Origin: Psychroflexus longus
GTDB lineage: Bacteria; Bacteroidota; Bacteroidia; Flavobacteriales; Flavobacteriaceae
Direction of reading: 5' to 3'
NCBI RefSeq assembly: GCF_020164595.1
Contig: NZ_JAIQZE010000003.1
Span: forward strand, 172,979-236,978
Length of the DNA stretch: 64,000 nt
Below are positions 63,889 to 64,000 of this stretch, piece by piece. Numbering within the stretch: the first letter of the stretch is position 1; every line of letters starts with the position of its first letter. Both the position numbers and the translations under genes were made by a program. Under the pieces are notes generated by a model that was not told the origin of the DNA, made no database searches, and worked only from the letters and a program-made list of their open reading frames with translations.

Positions 63889-64000
63889 TTAAACCTTAAC
63901 GATGCTAGCATCGTTAAGGTTTTTTGATTTATACGATTTTCTTTTGAGTTTGTTTTGCTTGTGCATTTCCATCGGAGTTAACATATGATTAGATAAATGT
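63889..64000 (-). CDS. IS3 family transposase (OrfB), C-terminal fragment
   Basis: The minus-strand frame from the window edge to TAA at 63891-63889 reads HLSNHMLTPMEMHKQ, then a basic stretch and a short tail ending ASIVKV. The pattern (N-terminal part of RPHxS followed by LTPxxxH and a Lys-rich end) matches the C-terminus of IS3-family DDE transposases. Only the last 36 residues are in the window, so the active site cannot be checked. Confidence 0.72.
   Translation of the reverse strand, partial: HLSNHMLTPMEMHKQNKLKRKSYKSKNLNDASIVKV
63891..63926 (+). terminator. Palindromic terminator inside the IS end
   Basis: A perfect 32-bp palindrome from 63891 to 63922 centred on GATGCTAGCATC, with T6 at its plus-strand end. 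It overlaps the last codons of the transposase frame and would stop transcription entering the IS from dnaK. Confidence 0.78.

Larger units (their letters stand above)
63839..64000. mobile_element. End of an IS3-like insertion sequence, continuing beyond the window
   Basis: A terminal-repeat-like sequence TGTCTCGTCCTAAAT starts at 63839, and the C-terminal end of a transposase-like reading frame lies 50 nt inside on the minus strand. This is the layout of the 3' end of an IS3-type element. The other end and target duplication are outside the window. Confidence 0.7.

Noticed and set aside
1..64000. tRNA, rRNA and tmRNA genes
   Set aside because: I checked the gaps between genes for tRNA-like sequence and for conserved rRNA stretches and found none.

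Overview
The window looks like a piece of the chromosome of a Flavobacteriaceae member (phylum Bacteroidota). It is AT-rich and densely coded on both strands. It carries the gliding ABC transporter genes gldA and gldFG, the Bacteroidota promoter -7 box (TAnnTTTG) in front of many genes, a Rho factor with a long disordered N-terminal insert, a fused ccsBA cytochrome c maturation gene, and families typical of the group (DUF4293, DUF2797, DUF2490, DUF4174, tandem DUF368). Genus cannot be fixed from the sequence; a marine flavobacterium is plausible. I see no tRNA, rRNA, CRISPR array or prophage.

Layout. 1-3.5 kb: minus-strand run of a DUF2520 protein, kdsC, a UbiA-type prenyltransferase, maf and a lipoprotein cut by the window start. 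3.7-7 kb: ccsBA. 7-10.7 kb: minus-strand gldA, two overlapping DUF368 polyprenyl-phosphate transporter genes, and aroE. 10.8-16.3 kb: plus-strand DAHP synthase/chorismate mutase, rsgA, dtd, a MazG-like gene, a small membrane protein, aroA, then queA. 16.4-22.2 kb: rlmH, then nadC, a YihY family gene, two small secreted proteins and priA. 22.3-25 kb: oxyR and a SulP transporter. 25-28.6 kb: rho, a DUF4293 gene, a phosphodiesterase and two gene-free stretches that hold repeats. 28.7-36.7 kb: truA and an ABC exporter against folP-cdaA, then gldFG, a monooxygenase-like gene and a SAM hydrolase gene. 36.8-45.1 kb: phoH, purC, an ECF sigma cluster, a glycosyltransferase, murB, an aminotransferase, an aspartyl protease-PDZ gene and a DUF1573 gene. 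45.2-52.8 kb: valS facing the run rsfS-ftsH-LUD-cdsA-psd-ACBP. 52.9-63.8 kb: birA, a PagL-like gene, rpsU, a DUF2797 gene, a GH3 gene, an Smr gene, a cyclophilin-FKBP fusion, sdaA, a DUF2490 gene broken by an in-frame stop, and dnaK. 63.84-64 kb: the end of an IS3-like insertion sequence that continues past the window.

How the genes fit together. Three shikimate-pathway enzymes (aroE, DAHP synthase, aroA) lie close together. Envelope functions dominate: undecaprenyl-phosphate recycling (DUF368), peptidoglycan (murB), phospholipids (cdsA, psd), KDO (kdsC), lipid A (PagL-like), gliding (gldA, gldFG) and c-di-AMP (cdaA). The rest is core translation, RNA modification, protein quality control and redox response.

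Most of the window is ordinary core genome. The parts that merit a second look are the IS end placed right behind dnaK, the single nonsense codon in the DUF2490 gene, a 7-bp-period degenerate repeat abutting a phosphodiesterase gene, a nested palindromic extragenic repeat, -7 boxes that sit only 4-6 nt from start codons (possible leaderless mRNAs), three convergent gene pairs with interlocked stop codons, and an unusual element upstream of dnaK. I found no convincing new multi-gene system.
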